In this document: positions 16,109 to 17,127 of the stretch, piece after piece
Layout: each line of letters opens with the position of its first letter
Position numbering within the stretch: position 1 is the first letter of the stretch
Assembly (NCBI RefSeq): GCF_000368045.1
Contig: NZ_KB849236.1
Coordinates: forward strand, 1,108,359-1,125,485
Length of the DNA stretch: 17,127 nucleotides
Reading direction: 5' to 3'
Source: Acinetobacter johnsonii CIP 64.6
GTDB taxonomy: Bacteria; Pseudomonadota; Gammaproteobacteria; Pseudomonadales; Moraxellaceae
The notes under the pieces: generated by a model
Told to the model about the DNA's origin: nothing
Database searches by the model: none
Seen by the model: only the letters and a program-made list of their open reading frames with translations
Program-made: the position numbers and the translations under genes

Positions 16109-16184
16109 GGGGACTTAGCTTAGTTGGTAGAGCGCCTGCTTTGCACGCAGGAGGTCAGGAGTTCGACTCTCCTAGTCTCCACCA
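16109..16184 (+). tRNA. tRNA-Ala (TGC)
   Basis: The 76 nt cloverleaf has acceptor GGGGACT paired with AGTCTCC, including the G3-U70 pair that marks tRNA-Ala. The anticodon arm CCTGC...GCAGG carries TGC at 16142-16144, and CCA is encoded. It lies 68 nt after tRNA-Ile. Confidence 0.97.
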
Positions 16185-16224
16185 AATTTCAAGAATAGAA
16201 AAACAATGTTTTTCCTTGAAATTT
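16184..16224 (+). other. Strong hairpin immediately after tRNA-Ala
   Basis: AAATTTCAAG (16184-16193) pairs with CTTGAAATTT (16215-16224), and GAAAAAC (16198-16204) pairs with GTTTTTC (16208-16214), with a 4 nt bulge and a 3 nt loop. The stem starts on the last base of the tRNA's CCA. There is no U-run after it, so it is more likely a processing structure than a terminator. Confidence 0.6.
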
Positions 16225-16594
16225 AAGCAAGAAGCTATGCTTCGCGCAGATAGGTTGGATTACAGAAATTAGTAAGAAGTAGATATTGGTTTACATTTTA
16301 TTAACTTCTGTGATTTATCACAGTTTCCTGACCTGACGAAGGCTGGAAAAATCATTAACAGAATATATTTGAGTTGAAATAATTTGTTCATACTCGTTTT
16401 TAAGATCGACATTAACAGTGATTTATTACTGATTGATGAAGGTTGAAGAAATGAGTTACTAGCGAAATTAACTGAATCAAGCGTTTTGGTATGTGAATTG
16501 AATTGAAGCTGTACGGTGCTTAAGTGCACAGTACTTCAAACTGTAATGTTGAACGTTCTCACTTGTAGGAACGATCGACTGTTTGGGGTTGTAT
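16185..16594 (+). other. rRNA spacer between tRNA-Ala and 23S (410 bp, no gene)
   Basis: This spacer is AT-rich and contains, besides the hairpin at 16184-16224, a stem at 16511-16534 (GTAC/GTAC and GTGC/GCAC arms) and a short stem CGTTC/GAACG at 16554-16573. The 5' strand of the 23S processing stalk must lie near its end, but the matching 3' strand is outside the window. I found no clear boxA. An 86-codon ORF on the - strand here has no support as a gene. Confidence 0.7.

Positions 16595-17127
<533 letters not shown>

Noticed and set aside
16269..16529. 86-codon - strand ORF in the rRNA spacer
   Set aside because: It lies in a non-coding spacer; there is no ribosome-binding site and its composition reflects AT-rich DNA.

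Overview
The window comes from a gammaproteobacterium, almost certainly an Acinetobacter. The evidence is the low-GC coding style, the 16S sequence, an rrn operon with tRNA-Ile(GAT) and tRNA-Ala(TGC) in its spacer, and protein sequences (YcgL, RNase D, FtsY) that read as Acinetobacter versions. I cannot name the species from sequence alone. Most of the window is conserved chromosomal DNA. The left edge holds a mobile element, and the region right of ftsY holds a rearranged gene pair.

Left part (1-5110, all on +): the 3' end of an IS3-family insertion sequence abuts, at position 229/230, a 5'-truncated rnd gene. Only the HRDC-containing C-terminal part of RNase D is left. Then follow ycgL, a small membrane protein, a MoxR-type AAA+ ATPase, a VWA-domain protein and a tryptophan synthase beta chain with no trpA beside it, closed by a strong terminator. 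The ATPase/VWA pair resembles known MoxR-VWA chaperone pairs.

Middle part (5190-10431): on the - strand are a two-CBS-domain protein, a DUF2750-like protein and a one-repeat Sel1-like protein. On the + strand are two small membrane-anchored proteins of unknown function. The second of these overlaps, tail to tail, a - strand pair of exported M16 peptidase-family proteins. The first translated member of that pair carries the HxxEH zinc site, the second lacks it, and they share a TAATG junction.

Right part (10627-13934, +): ftsY is divergent from the M16 pair. Downstream are two nitroreductase-family genes: the first lacks about 97 internal residues, including the flavin-binding segment, and the second is intact. 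Next is an exported DUF2057 (YccT-like) protein whose upstream region has a near-consensus Pho box, placed over a -10 element as in PhoB-activated promoters.

rRNA operon (about 14040-17127, +): promoter, leader with a boxB-like hairpin, 16S rRNA with a recognisable RNase III processing stalk, tRNA-Ile, tRNA-Ala, a long spacer with strong hairpins, and the first about 530 nt of 23S rRNA running off the window.

I see no CRISPR array, prophage, toxin-antitoxin pair or obvious new defence system. The observations most worth testing are the predicted Pho box, the internally deleted nitroreductase paralogue with a perfect dyad upstream, the IS-truncated rnd, and the orphan trpB linked to a MoxR/VWA pair.
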